A DNA stretch of 64,000 nucleotides. Origin: Lathyrus oleraceus. Lineage: Eukaryota > Streptophyta > Magnoliopsida > Fabales > Fabaceae. Each line of letters opens with the position of its first letter. The stretch's first letter is position 1. This document shows, one piece after another, positions 1-10,439 of this stretch. The notes below the pieces were generated by a model. That model worked only from the letters and a program-made list of their open reading frames with translations, was not told the DNA's origin and did no database searches. Made by a program: the position numbers and the translations under genes. The DNA is taken from NCBI RefSeq assembly GCF_024323335.1, contig NC_066579.1, forward strand, positions 357,322,900 through 357,386,899, given 5' to 3'.

Positions 1-261
1 AAGATGGTTGACATGCCCGTCAAGGAAGACAAATTCGGCATCGGTTACCAACCTTTTCAGTCAGAGCAGGGCGTTCAGAAAGGGCCGAATACCTTCACCA
101 GCGCTGGGTTGATGAATCATGGAGACGTCTTTGCAACCGGCAGTGAAGAAGGAGACAGTGACTGTGATCTGGACAACTGGGTGCGCCCGTGTGCTCCAGG
201 GGAGATGGTGAACAATTGGACAGCCGAAGAAATAGTCCAAGTTACTCTTCAGATAGAGTAA
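1..261 (+). pseudogene. gag-pro C-terminal tail of element B (partial)
   Basis: An open frame entering from the left edge and ending with TAA at 259-261. It encodes the segment after the protease in Tat/Ogre polyproteins, with a glycine-rich GIGYQP motif (G-patch-like) and an acidic tail containing DSDCDLDNWVRP. Elements A (12153-13412), C (34265-37586) and D (57507-59138) end in the same kind of tail. No protease active site is visible because that part lies outside the window. The stop sits in a GAGTAA context that is also a possible 5' splice site. Marked pseudogene because the element's pol is broken; this piece itself is open. Confidence 0.8.
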
Positions 262-507
262 TTTTCTTTTGTTTTTCATTTTGCACAAAAACCATGCGCT
301 TTGCCCGAGGCGTAGTGGTTCATTGTAGGGCCACATCATGTTTTGAAATGATTATCATTAATAAAGGACGTTTTGCAAACAAATTTGTGCTCACTGTCTT
401 TCTGTTTTTATTTTCATTTTCAAAACAATAAAAATGGCAATGTTTTTTGTTTTTGTGACTTTCTTGAACTCTTTTCTAAAATAAGGCATTAAACATCGTT
501 CATGCAG
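258..507 (+). other. Putative Ogre-type intron between gag-pro and pol (element B)
   Basis: The 250-nt AT-rich spacer begins with GTAATTTTC directly at the gag-pro stop and ends at CATGCAG. Removing 258-507 joins the gag-pro frame to the pol frame in phase, without its stop: the codon phase continues exactly to the ATG at 545. The same donor and acceptor contexts occur in elements C and D. Splicing between PRO and RT is known for Ogre. The exact borders here are inferred from sequence. Confidence 0.7.
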
Positions 508-1069
508 AATCGATCTCGCGGACTCCACTAAAAACAGTTCTGTTATGGCTCAATATGATTTCGATAATCCCATTTACCAAGCCGAAGAAGAGAGTGAGGA
601 AGATTGTGAACTCCCCAAAGAATTGGTCAGACTATTGAAGCAGGAGGAAAGGGTCATCCAACCTCATCAGGAAGAGTTGGAGATTATTAACCTTGGTACT
701 GAAGACGCCAGGAAAGAGATCAAGATCGGGGCTGCTTTGAAGGAAAAAGTCAAGAGAGGGCTGATTGAAATGGTGAGAGAATATGTGGAGATATTCGCAT
801 GGTCGTATCAGGATATGCCTGGGTTGGATACAGACATTGTGGTGCACAGGCTACCTCTCAAAGAAGATTGTCCTTCGGTAAAGCAGAAGCTTCGCAGAAC
901 TAGTCCTAATATGGCTGTCAAAATCAAATAGGAGGTTCAGAAGCAGTTGGATTCCGGTTTTCTGGCAGTTACCAATTATCCCCCGTGGGTGGCCAACATT
1001 GTACCCGTGCCGAAGAAGGATGGTAAGGTCAGGATGTGTGTCGATTACCGAGATTTAAATAGAGCCAGT
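508..1069 (+). pseudogene. pol N-terminus and start of RT, element B (broken)
   Basis: Encodes the acidic pol leader, then the conserved approach to RT: WSYQDMPGLDT, PLKEDCPSVKQKLRR and, after a premature TAG at 929-931 (GAG in relatives), WVANIVPVPKKDGKVRMCVDYRDLN. The last motif contains RT block A with VDYRDLN. Reading stops where element A is inserted, immediately after the codons for RAS, and continues at 19635 with PKDDFPLPHID. A likely start is the ATG at 545 if unspliced, or fusion to gag-pro through the intron at 258-507. One nonsense mutation plus an 18.6 kb insertion make it non-functional. Confidence 0.9.
1065..1069. repeat. Target-site duplication CCAGT, left copy (element A)
   Basis: CCAGT precedes the TGT start of element A and recurs at 19630-19634 after its ACA end. 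Five-base duplication is typical of Ty3/gypsy integration. The duplicated bases belong to the RT codons of B. Confidence 0.95.
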
Positions 1070-1290
1070 TGTCGCATCCGCGAAAAAACAACCGGCGGGC
1101 TGAAACAAAAAACAACACAGAGCCGCCACTGCGCGTTATTTATCCCAAGATAGGGAAAGGAAACGCTCAGAGAAACCTGGAAAGGAAATGGTCTTGCGAC
1201 CAAAGAGAAAGGGTAAGGGAGTCGGTTACGCAAGGGGAAGGTATTAGCACCCCTCACGTCCGTCGTACTCGACGGGATCCACGTTCTAAG
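1070..1290 (-). other. Conserved U5-end block of LTR A
   Basis: The outer 220 bp carry features shared with the LTR ends of B (52365-52570), D (60367-60600) and more distantly C (22110-22350): a segment around GCGTTATTTATCCCAA, a GGAAAGGAAACGCT segment, and a core near 1218-1255 reading GGAAGGTATTAGCACCCCT. The interior of these LTRs is far less alike. Function is unknown. The position fits a transcribed U5 signal such as polyadenylation, packaging or integrase recognition. Confidence 0.7.
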
Positions 1291-1470
1291 AAAAGAAAAG
1301 GTTGCTAAACATCACACACACACAGGGAACACAGGTGGGGTTAAGAGAAGGGAGCTCGATAGGACGTCGCATCCTATGCCTACGTATCTTGTCTGGAACG
1401 AGAATCAGAGCTGTCGTAGTTCGGCTCACGCACGCCAAACAAGACACACCGGCAAACATGGAGCCTGAAT

Positions 1471-1615
1471 GCCAATCACTGGACTTACATCAGCATCCGA
1501 ACCAAAACACACACCAGAAGGCAAACGGGGAGTCCGACCGCCAATCACTGGACTTATATCGGCATCCGAACCAAAACACACGCAAGAAGATAACAAGCAA
1601 ACACACGCAAAAAAG
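1471..1615 (-). repeat. 69-bp minisatellite, two copies (LTR A)
   Basis: Two direct copies begin GCCAATCACTGGACTTA at 1471 and 1540 and each contains GCATCCGAACCAAAACACAC. The same core, in other periods, occurs in the LTRs of B (51830-52060) and C (23120-23530). Confidence 0.8.
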
Positions 1616-2332
1616 AAAAAAAGGTGCCCGGAGAGACCTCGCACGGTCTCCTGCCTACATACCTCGTCTGGAACGAGGATCAGGGCGATGTAGTTCCCCC
1701 TAAAGGGGAAGGAAGACTAGCCAGAAACCAAGGGAAGACACACTACCAGGGAGCTGTACTCGAGCCTAGTGTTGTCATGCATCATTGCCCTACGTTGAGG
1801 TTTCTACCTACTTGCACAACTGCAAGCTAATCCTATCCAGGAAAACAAGCATACAAGCATACAAGCAAACATCATTTCAAATATTCACAAAGCACACACT
1901 ATAACCAGTCAAGTGAGGCTCAAACAATGGGTTTGACTGCCGAAGCAAGTCATCTGTACATGGATAGTATTCGCTCTTAACCTTGCCATTGCGGGGCTAA
2001 GGTGGAGCAGATGAAAGGTGAGTGAAGATTAGACTTCACAGCTCTTATCCCTGACCAGGGAGAGCTTCAGACAAAGGAGCGTGGGTCCAGAATGGAGGGA
2101 CCCTTCTACGCTCAAAGACTCTGACTCGATTGTGCAACAGCACAAGATCTTGGGTTTGTGTCCCAATGCATCAACACACAGCCGTGTGAGCAGAGGGACG
2201 ACTCACAGAATAGTGGGGGATAGATTGCATATCCCTTTGATCCACCAATTGCCTCATAGAGGTCTTCACCTGCTTGGGCACAAATGTAAACAACCACAAA
2301 CATCGCCTCTTAAGGAGGACTTCAGACAGTTG

Positions 2333-2354
2333 CCTGGCCAAGTAACAGGCCAGG
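2333..2354 (-). other. Conserved LTR hairpin CCTGGCC...GGCCAGG (A, 3' LTR)
   Basis: A perfect 7-bp inverted repeat with an 8-nt loop. It lies within a block of about 65 bp (around 2309-2372) that is essentially identical in LTR C (around 24150-24222), although the two LTRs are otherwise diverged. The second copy in A is at 15905-15926. Confidence 0.75.
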
Positions 2355-4645
2355 TCTTCCAGACTACATGAAGAATAGAAGTCCTACCTCAAGTGGTTTA
2401 AAAACCAAGCAGCAGCAAGCAAGTTCTTAAAGAACTGTAAGCGACTAAATGTACCTGAAATCAATCAAGTATCATCAGTACTCAGACAAACCAACAATAA
2501 ACAGCAAAAGTCAATCTATACAGACAACACAAGTTAATGCACACAAGTGCAAGCTATAAGCTCAAGCTCAAGCATCAATCCCTACAAAACAAAGTCATGT
2601 TAGTTCATAAACACCAACCAAACTCAATTCAAATTGCCTTGAAGCAATCTCCTTAAGCATTGTGCATTTCATCCTGAAAATCCACACCAAATGTGAGAAA
2701 CTAGACCACTAGGCCAAGCCTAGGGTCCAAAGGGATAAAAAAATCTAAACAGCAAGCCAAACCAATCCAAAATCAAATTAAAACCATTCAAAAGCAAATG
2801 CAATTGGTCCCATGCTTATACCATTCACCAATATCAATTCATGCACAATATACCACAAACTAGGTCAAATACAACACCAAAAGTCCAAACAGAATGACTT
2901 CAATCAAAGGCATACCAAAACAATTCCAAAAATCCTCAAATAATTCACACCTAAACAGGACACAATCAACAAGTAGCATGTCAATTTTCAGCTCAATTGG
3001 ACAAAAGAAAGTAGGTTAATGAAAATCAAAAAGTCCAGACACAATTATGTAAGCCAATTCAAGACATCCAAGCAAGCATCCATTTCAATAATTCATAAAA
3101 CAGTGACAACAATTAAGAAATGAATGGGACCAAAACTATGATGTCCTATAATGTGTCTACAATCCACATATCAAATTTCATATTCATCCAGTACCATATG
3201 AGAATTTCACAAGCCAAATGCCAACATGTGTCACACAATGTCACCAAATGAGCATACAGTGAAGAAAATTATCAATCAAATTGAAAACTCCATCAAAAAT
3301 TCCAGAAAAAATCACATGTTATCTTGACACATTACTGATCATTCATGCAAAAAATTGGCTCAATCAAACATTTCTAGGCCAGGCAAATAAAATCAGAAAG
3401 TTGACCTAGCTTGGTGTGACACAAATTGTCACACCTTACTTCAAAAAATTATATCTAATCAACCAAGTATCCAAAATTCACAAACTATACATGGAAATCA
3501 CCATCAACATGTCCAGAACAAGCACAAAATATTTCATTCATTTCTTTGGAAGTATGAGCATTTCATGAAGGATATGGTGAAACATGTAAAAATATACACA
3601 TGAACAAAATCAATAGGCCAATCAAATTTCCACACGTGCAAAAATTTCACAAAAATCATCATAAAATTCTACACATTCTCATGAGCATGGCACAAAAAAT
3701 TTCATAAAATTTGGATGAGTTTTGAGTGAGTTATCAATTTTCTAAGTTGTGGTAACAAAATGTAAAATGAAATGAAAAAGAAATGAAATAATATACTTAA
3801 TTAAATCTGGAAATGGCATTGTTGTAATATTAAACAACTCGGCCAAAACGGCGCCGTTTCAATTAGAACAGTGGCGCCTTCCTATTGGTTGAAGCACGGC
3901 GGGAAACACAATTTGAAAATGGAAAAGGACACGAGCAGATCAAACACGGCCTATGCTTCGTTCTTCCTCAAAAACTCACGCGAATTCCAGAAATCGCCAG
4001 GAACAAATCTTAACCAAACGCATCGTGCTTATAGTCATTAGAATCGTCTTCCAACAAGGAGTACGAATATGTAAACAATTTAACCTAACTCTAAGCATAG
4101 CGACGGGATCGAGCAAAATAAGATACGAGCACTAAACTTCAAATCGCGATAACTCAACCTACAGTTAATCATTTCACAAACCACAACTTGCATGATGTTC
4201 TACGTTGAATGATCTTTCTAACGCATATCACAATTAAAGAAACCATGAGATTCGAAATCTGACCTTGTGTTAATGGCAGAGGTTGTTCTTGAGGTGTTTG
4301 GCTCCAATGATCCAAAACAGATGAAGGAGTAGCTTTAGGAAGATGATTGGAACTCGTAGCTAAGCTCAAAGTTGATCCAAGTGAAAGAAATCTTCAAATG
4401 CCATTGATGCACATACTTTGGACAGCTGTGATTTGGAAGCTTTTGGCAATGGAGAAGTCAAAACAGATGGAGATCTTGATCCAAGGAAGATGAAGCAACA
4501 AGAATTTCGTGAAATGATGAAGAATTGATGAAGTTTTGTCGAATTTAGTTCTTGAAGCTTCTTGATGAATTTGGAGAATTGGAGGGAAAATCAGTTAGAA
4601 AACTTTGTGAATTGTGATTGTAATCAACATTCAGTTATGATTAAG

Positions 4646-4653
4646 CTTTTATA
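4646..4653 (-). promoter_or_regulatory. TATA-like box in 3' LTR of A
   Basis: Minus-strand TATAAAAG, followed downstream by AT-rich sequence without long open frames. It is the best TATA candidate in the LTR and has an identical partner at 18218-18225. No transcription start can be proven from sequence. Confidence 0.5.
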
Positions 4654-6057
4654 CTTCCACTTAATCATATTCTTAATCACCAATTAACCAAAAATGAAAG
4701 TGATTAGCTTAATGCAATTTTCTTAAGGCAAGGGCAAAATTGGTATTTCACATAGGGCTCTGTGACAGCTGTATGACAACTCACACACTCTCCAAATACC
4801 AGTTGTGATGTGTTGGCACTTGTCTCATGGCAATTGGCTTTGTAATTTTCATTTTCAACATGCTATGCCAAAATATGCAATTTCAAGTGCAATTCCAAAA
4901 TGACTTAGTCAAATATTGCACTTTGCAAGCTTGTGACAGTTCAAACCATCTTCAATTGGCATATTTGAGGTGTTGCAAAAACTCCCATGCCAAAATTCCC
5001 ATTATTTCTCAACTTGGACCATTTTGCCCTTGACTTTTTAATTGTGCACTTGAAAATTGACCTTTTGCATTGACCATTTTTGATGAATTCCAATTATGCA
5101 CCATGAAAGTACATGTTAAATGGAGTTTGCTCATAAAAAGATCACTCATTTTGGACACTCCATGTGAAAGTTATGCCCCTCTGATTATAGGTCTTTTTTG
5201 AAATTGAATGGACCATAACTTGCCAACCATACATGGGATTTTCATGTTCTTGGACTTTTTGGAAAGGTGAGACCAAGATCTACAACTTTCATGTTGAACA
5301 AATTTTCATTTGAAGCTTCCTTGGACATGTAATTTTGAGGTCAAAAACTTTCCATTTTTGGAAACTTCCATTACAAGTCACTTTCTATTTTTGGCAATTT
5401 TTGTTCTGACTTTATTTTCTCCATTCTTGAGCTTTGCAATATCAAATAACACTTGTTCCAACATGAATGAAGTGTATCCAACTCTCTCCCACCTCCAAAT
5501 CCATAAAATCAAGCACAGTTGACCACAATTGACTTTTTCAACTGATAGATGAATTTGGCAATGCACTGATCAATCTGAGCCCCAATTCTCTGATGAAATG
5601 GCTCAAGGGTGAAACCCTAGCCTCAATAAGCTCAAAATAATCACATGATGATCCCCATATCCATCATAGACCCCATCTCCTTGCTATGCCCTGATTGGCC
5701 CAATGCACTTGATTAGGGTTGACCAGTGGTCAAAACCCTAATCTCAAGGACTATGCTCCAATACTTGATGATGACAAACCATGATGATGATGATGAATCA
5801 TTTCAATCAAGATGAAAACCAATCTCCTTGAGAATCACAAAACCCTAATTTGGACCTCCACATCCTCAGATGATTAATGACCAGTCCAATGAAACCCTAG
5901 CTTGCACCATGACCTCCTATCTTCTGATCAAGACTTAAGAGGATGACTTGCACAATGTAACCACATGATATGCAATATGCAATGCCTAATGACCTACAAA
6001 TGATATGCAATATGTTAGCTAGTCCCAAGAGAGGAGGGCAAATTTTGAGGTGTTACA

Positions 6058-6073
6058 GCTGCCCCTATTCAAT
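6058..6073 (-). other. Polypurine tract of element A
   Basis: Minus strand ATTGAATAGGGGCAGC directly precedes the 3' LTR. Element B has the identical 16 bases before its 3' LTR (47831-47846), and C has a close relative. This primes plus-strand DNA synthesis. Confidence 0.9.
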
Positions 6074-6364
6074 CCACTGTGAACCTGTTGATATGAATAG
6101 CCTCGGCTTTCAGATGACCAGGATGAAGAGTGATTGAATACCAAGAACAGACGAACAATTTGCACTCTGATGGGAAAATAATTAACAACGCCTGTCAGAA
6201 TCGGCGAAGAACACAATCCTGAAACAAAAACCCGTCTGGTACGGAGAAAGTCGGCCTGATCACCGAATCACAGCGTCGACCTGGATACCAAAATAAATGG
6301 TAACGCATGGATAACTATGGCCTGAACACCACATCCGCTCGGGATTATTATTCTCTTCTTTTTA

Positions 6365-6950
6365 TGCTTTCCTTGAACCCCGAAATTTTCTGATCTTTTT
6401 TCATTTTCTTGAACCCCGAAATTTTCTTTTGCGCAAATGATCCCGGATCACTGCATTTGAACCCCGCTCTCCTATTTGCCAAATAATGAACCCCATTCTC
6501 CAGTTTGAACCCCGTTCGCCTGACGATAACTTGCGATCGCCATTGTGAACCCCGTTCTCCAGAAAATGCCGCAACATCTCCCTTTCTCCATTTGAACCCC
6601 GTCTCCAGAAAATGTCTCCACATTTCCCTTTCTCCATTTGAACCCCGATCTCCAATTTCTTGTGATAATTCCGCTGGCAACGTCGGAAATAACACCAAAC
6701 ACCACTCTGAGGGCGACATATCAGAGGGTATACCTTCACAAAAGGAAGGTAACATGTGCATCTCTTCTTCCGAAGACACCCGTAACGACCTCCACTGGCA
6801 TCCGCCAAAGTCTAAGGTGACACATGAACAGAAGATAATCCTGAGGACCTCATCCCGGACATGATCTTCAACTCCAATCTCCATTTGAACCCCGCTCTCC
6901 AGAAAATGTCTCCACATTTCCTTCTCTCCATTTGAACCCCGGATATCGCG
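6365..6950 (-). repeat. Degenerate repeat field with core TTGAACCCCG
   Basis: About ten copies of (T)TGAACCCCG, mostly spaced 18-48 bp, often followed by CTCCAGAAAATGTCTCCACA. The best-conserved units lie at 6544-6650 and 6884-6950 with a 47-48 bp period. A unique stretch (about 6660-6880) interrupts them. Confidence 0.8.
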
Positions 6951-7089
6951 CTGATCGCGTAACGTCTTCTGATTTTATTTCCATCTCTGTCCGACGGAAA
7001 CACTTCCTCCAGTATCGCACTACTGAGGAACCTTGCTGATCTGACGTCATGATGCTGAACTCCTCAGAGTATCGCTTTCAACCAGACAC

Positions 7090-7625
7090 TGACTGATGAC
7101 TGGGAAGAAACTCGACGTTTACTGGACATCGAACAATGATGTTTTACAGGACACCAAACAATGATGTTTACCGGACATCAAACAATGATGTTTACAGGCA
7201 TCAAACAATGATGTTTACTTGACACCAAAGAAAACTCGACCAGACACTTACTGATGACTGGGAGGAAACACAACGTTTACCGGACATCAAACAATGATGT
7301 TTACAGGCATCAAACAATGATGTTGACAGGCATCAAACAATGATGTTGACAGGCATCAAACAATGATGTTGATAGGCATCAAACAATGATGTTGACAGGA
7401 CATCGAACAATGATGTTGACAGGCATCAAACAATGATGTTGACAGGCATCAAACAATGATGTTGACAGGCATCAAACAATGATGTTGACAGGCATCAAAC
7501 AATGATGTTGACAGGCATCAAACAATGATGTTGACAGGCATCAAACAATGACTGGGAAATAACTCGACGTTTACTGGACATCGAATGATGATGTTTACTG
7601 ACACCAAACAAAGCTCGACCAGACA
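7090..7625 (-). repeat. 23-bp tandem array in 3' UTR of A
   Basis: The unit GACAGGCATCAAACAATGATGTT is repeated about a dozen times between 7270 and 7555, flanked by longer variants with GGACATC and CGTTTACTGG. Each unit holds the inverted repeat CATCA...TGATG. The flanking longer form (for example 7100-7200) is homologous to the 84-bp array of element B at 46500-47480. Confidence 0.93.
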
Positions 7626-8044
7626 CTTACTGATGACTGGGAAGAAACTGTTGCTCCAAACTCACAATGCTGAACTCCTCGGAGTATCGTCTTCACCGCC
7701 CGGCGAAACCAAATCCCAAGCGGTAACCACGGCTCGAGTCGCGCTGATCGCGTAACATTTCTATCTCTGCTTGACGAAAAAATGCCTCCTCCAGTATCGC
7801 ACTACTGGGGAATATCCTCTGATTCAATCATGGGGCTAAACTCCTCGGAGTAACACCTTGCTTTGCGGATAAAACCACCTCTCAAACAGTAACCACGGCT
7901 TGAGACTAGCTCTATGCTTGCAATATGATGCATGATCGATTTTTCTGTGTAATGCTCCACAATCATGGAAATGCTACGCGATTTATTTTTTCTATGCAAC
8001 ATGCTATGCTTACTCTACATGATGAATGCATAAAAACGTCCCCC

Positions 8045-8720
8045 TCAAGGGATTCCGCTGGGGAGCACGAGACACTCCGTTGAGGAACTCGTCAATACTC
8101 CGATTCCACCCTGCTGGGGAATAAGCACTGCTGCTGGGAATAAGGCAACCCTTGATGGGGAAGAACCTCCTTTGCACCCGATCCGCTCGAGAAACTGCTG
8201 GGGATAAGCACCACCAACACTCTGTGGGGATACAATAGTCTTTGACTTGCTGAGGATATCAGTCCCGACTCTGCTTTGGGGAACCTTCACAGATACCTGA
8301 CGACTTCACTGGGGAAATGCTCACAGATACTCTGCTGGGAAACAAACACCTCCAGGCCTGGCGACTGGGGAAGCATCGATCTGACACCTGTTGGGGATAA
8401 CCATCCTGACCCTGTTAGGGAAGCGAATGCCACTCCGCTGGGGATTACCCATGCAATCCATAGATAGAATCAACTCAGCTGGGGATGCAGATATCAGTCC
8501 GCTACGGAAACTCATCCAATCCACTGGTAGGATGAACACTGCTGGAGATATATTTCATTGAAACCCGCTCCACTCGGGGATAGCAACCTTCAGGCCTGGC
8601 TGCTGAGGAAACACTGTTTTAAACCTGTCGGGGGTAATCACCTCGACTCGGCTAAGGGATCCATAGACCTTGGATCTGCTAGGGAGTTGGTCCTCTAATT
8701 CTGCTTGGGGACCTCGTTGG
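8045..8720 (-). repeat. CTGCTGGGGA-type dispersed repeats (PBS-like core), 3' UTR of A
   Basis: On the plus strand more than twenty variants of CTGCTGGGGA or CTCCGCTGGGGA recur every 25-45 bp, for example near 8053, 8112, 8200, 8333, 8388 and 8438. In element sense these read TCCCCAGCAG, the same as the tRNA acceptor end and complementary to the PBS of A at 14621-14637. No coding function is supported. Confidence 0.8.
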
Positions 8721-9721
8721 GAAAATGAGAAAAGTTGATACAGAACACCCGTCGACTCGTCGAACCATGGTATCCACCTCCCAATCTCGTATCAGCTTTC
8801 CACTTTTGAGAATTCCCAGACTCGTCTGGACCTTTTCTGCTCCATCATCTTGTATTCCCAACCGCTCCGCGCTCGACGGAAAGCGAACTCCTGGGATTCA
8901 TACATACTTTTCAATTTTCCGACTTTGAAGAGTCTTCTTGATTAATTCCAAGGGTCGTCGGACGTCCCAACGTCTCTCCGTCATCCCTTCACATTCATTC
9001 GTCCCTGTTTGGACCCTGCGGGGAATTTCTACAGACTTTCCAATCTTCCGATTTTGAAGAGTCTTCTTGATTATCATCAAGGATCGTCGTACGTCTCAAC
9101 GTCTCTCGTCATTCCTTCAACTCGCCTGTCCCTGATCGGACTCCCACGGGGATTTGTTTTGTCAACAGCTTCCACATCACAACCTGCAAGTGAGTGAAAA
9201 TACCTAACAGCACCTGCAAAAGAGATCGTTAGATAAAACCGTGCCCCAGGCGTGTCAAGATTTCAACACTTGGGTCACTCAACCTTCCGAATAAGATTTC
9301 AAGCTTCAATCTTATAAGCATGCATTGGAAGGGACCTGTATGTCTTAAAATGCAAGATTCTTTATCAAAAATATCTGGATGTTTTTGCAATCAAAGCGGT
9401 AATGAAAAACAAAAACAAAAATTATTCGACTGAATATGCATTTTATTGATTGAAAAAGTGTGGCTCGAATGAGCAATACAAAGGAAGCAATTCTTGAAAA
9501 GAGGTAATCACACACAAAAGGAAAAATCTATCCTAATGGCAATGTGAAACCCGCAATCTCATCGAGTTCCAACTCGGTTACACCCCATATGTCCTCAGAC
9601 TCTCCATGCTTTCTGCCTTCTGAATAAGACGCTTCTGATTGATCCCTACCGGGTATTATCCATGATGCTTTAACCAAAGCGCAAACGATCATGCCTGACG
9701 CAGTTGTTCGTTTCAATCCCT

Positions 9722-9926
9722 CTTTTGCCTGGACCGCCCTTTCGGGTTTTCAGTCCACCGGGATACCCATTTTTGCCCAAGTCGCCTTTTCAGGTTTTCG
9801 ACTTGTCGGGTGTACAGCTTTCTCTTTTTATCCCTAATTTTTGCCCGAACCTTTCTTTCTGTTTTTTGGTTCGCCGGGATGCCCATTTTTGCCTGGACTA
9901 CTTTATTCTTTTCGTCCAACGGGTCT
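9722..9926 (-). other. Conserved stem-loop array after pol (element A)
   Basis: In element sense four consecutive hairpins follow the pol stop: TGGAC/GTCCA, CGAACC/GGTTCG, AAGTCG/CGACTT and GGACTG/CGGTCC. The last two enclose an AAAA bulge plus an inner CCT/AGG or CCC/GGG stem with a GAAA-type loop. Spacers repeat GGCAAAAATGGG and CCCGG. The same four-unit array occurs in B and D, and a shortened version in C, with compensating stem changes. Confidence 0.75.
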
Positions 9927-9928
9927 CT

Positions 9929-10418
9929 TTATACGAAGTATTTTTTAACTGCGTCCGCATTCACAGGGGATGGAAAATCTTCACCATCCATGGTCGTTAA
10001 CAACAAGGCTCCACCAGAGAAAACCTTCTTGACCACGAACGGACCTTCATAATTCGGTGTCCATTTGCCCCTTCGATCGTTTTGAGAAGGAAGGATCCTT
10101 TTCAGCACCATATCACTTACGTGATATTCCCGAGGTCGTACCTTTTCCGTCAAAAGCACGCTTCATCCTTTGCTGGTATAACTGCCCATGACAGATGGCC
10201 GCTAGCCTCTTTTCCCCAATTATGCTTAACTCTTCATACCGGTTCTTTACCCATTCCGCCTCTTGCAATTGCACGTCCATCAGGACTCTCAAAGAGGGAA
10301 TCTGAACCTCAACTGGTAGCACGACTTCCATTCCATATACCAGCTTAGAAAGGCTTTGCCCCAGTAATCTCACGCACCGAAGATCGATACCCAAGATACA
10401 AGTTTCATACTCAGCCAC
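9929..10418 (-). pseudogene. Fused RNase H / integrase C-terminal remnant (element A)
   Basis: The minus strand encodes AEYETCILGIDLR (archaeal-type RNase H motif with E) joined directly to SKLVYGMEVVLPVEVQIPSLRVL, which belongs to the integrase C-terminal half. The whole zinc finger and DDE catalytic core are missing. After a frameshift near 10113-10160 it continues with LKRILPSQNDRRGKWTPNYEGP and ends GEDFPSPVNADAVKKYFV plus stop at 9929. The ending matches the intact pol of C. The internal deletion removes all integrase catalysis. Confidence 0.88.
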
Positions 10419-10439
10419 ACCGTCGGTGCCTTCAAATGC

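Larger units (their letters stand above)
1..1069 (+). mobile_element. Element B (Ogre/Tat Ty3-gypsy), first visible segment
   Basis: This is the internal part of a plus-strand Tat/Ogre retrotransposon whose 5' LTR and most of gag lie left of the window. It holds the end of gag-pro, an intron-like spacer and the start of pol. At 1069 it is cut by element A inside the RT coding region and resumes at 19630. The five bases CCAGT at 1065-1069 are repeated at 19630-19634, which is the target duplication of A. The remaining parts of B are 19630-22109 and 44263-52570. Orientation follows from the coding strand, PPT and 3' LTR. The copy is old, with stops and frameshifts along pol. Confidence 0.93.
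1070..6057 (-). repeat. 3' LTR of element A
   Basis: 4988 bp, nearly identical to 14640-19629. In element sense it begins TGTAACACCTC and ends GATGCGACA. It contains a TATA-like box, a conserved 22-nt hairpin (2333-2354), two copies of a 69-bp minisatellite near 1471 and 1540, and a U5 end closely related to those of B and D. No coding capacity is supported: short open frames within it recur identically in both LTRs and match no conserved motif. Confidence 0.96.
6074..9712 (-). other. Repetitive 3' UTR of element A
   Basis: About 3.6 kb between the pol remnant and the PPT without a supportable gene. It contains three repeat fields listed separately (6365-6950, 7090-7625, 8045-8720). The stretch 7626-8044 holds single-copy remnants and CTCCTCGGAGTATCG-type repeats. 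The stretch 8721-9712 is mostly unique, with a diverged duplication near 8900-9120 (ATTTTGAAGAGTCTTCTTGATTA-like, two copies about 130 bp apart). Long open frames here, such as 6348-6917, arise from repeats. Hypervariable 3' UTRs with tandem repeats are known for Ogre-type elements. Confidence 0.8.

Noticed and set aside
1302..1703. Open frame in LTR A (repeated at 14907-15275)
   Set aside because: Lies in U5-side LTR sequence over the minisatellite, no conserved motif, length differs between the two LTRs because of a 2-bp indel.
6348..6917. 189-aa minus-strand open frame with repeated GERGSNGE-type text
   Set aside because: Translation of the TTGAACCCCG repeat field; no homology sign.
7270..7555. 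Regular short repeats resembling a CRISPR array
   Set aside because: Contiguous 23-bp tandem units with no spacers, in a plant retrotransposon 3' UTR.
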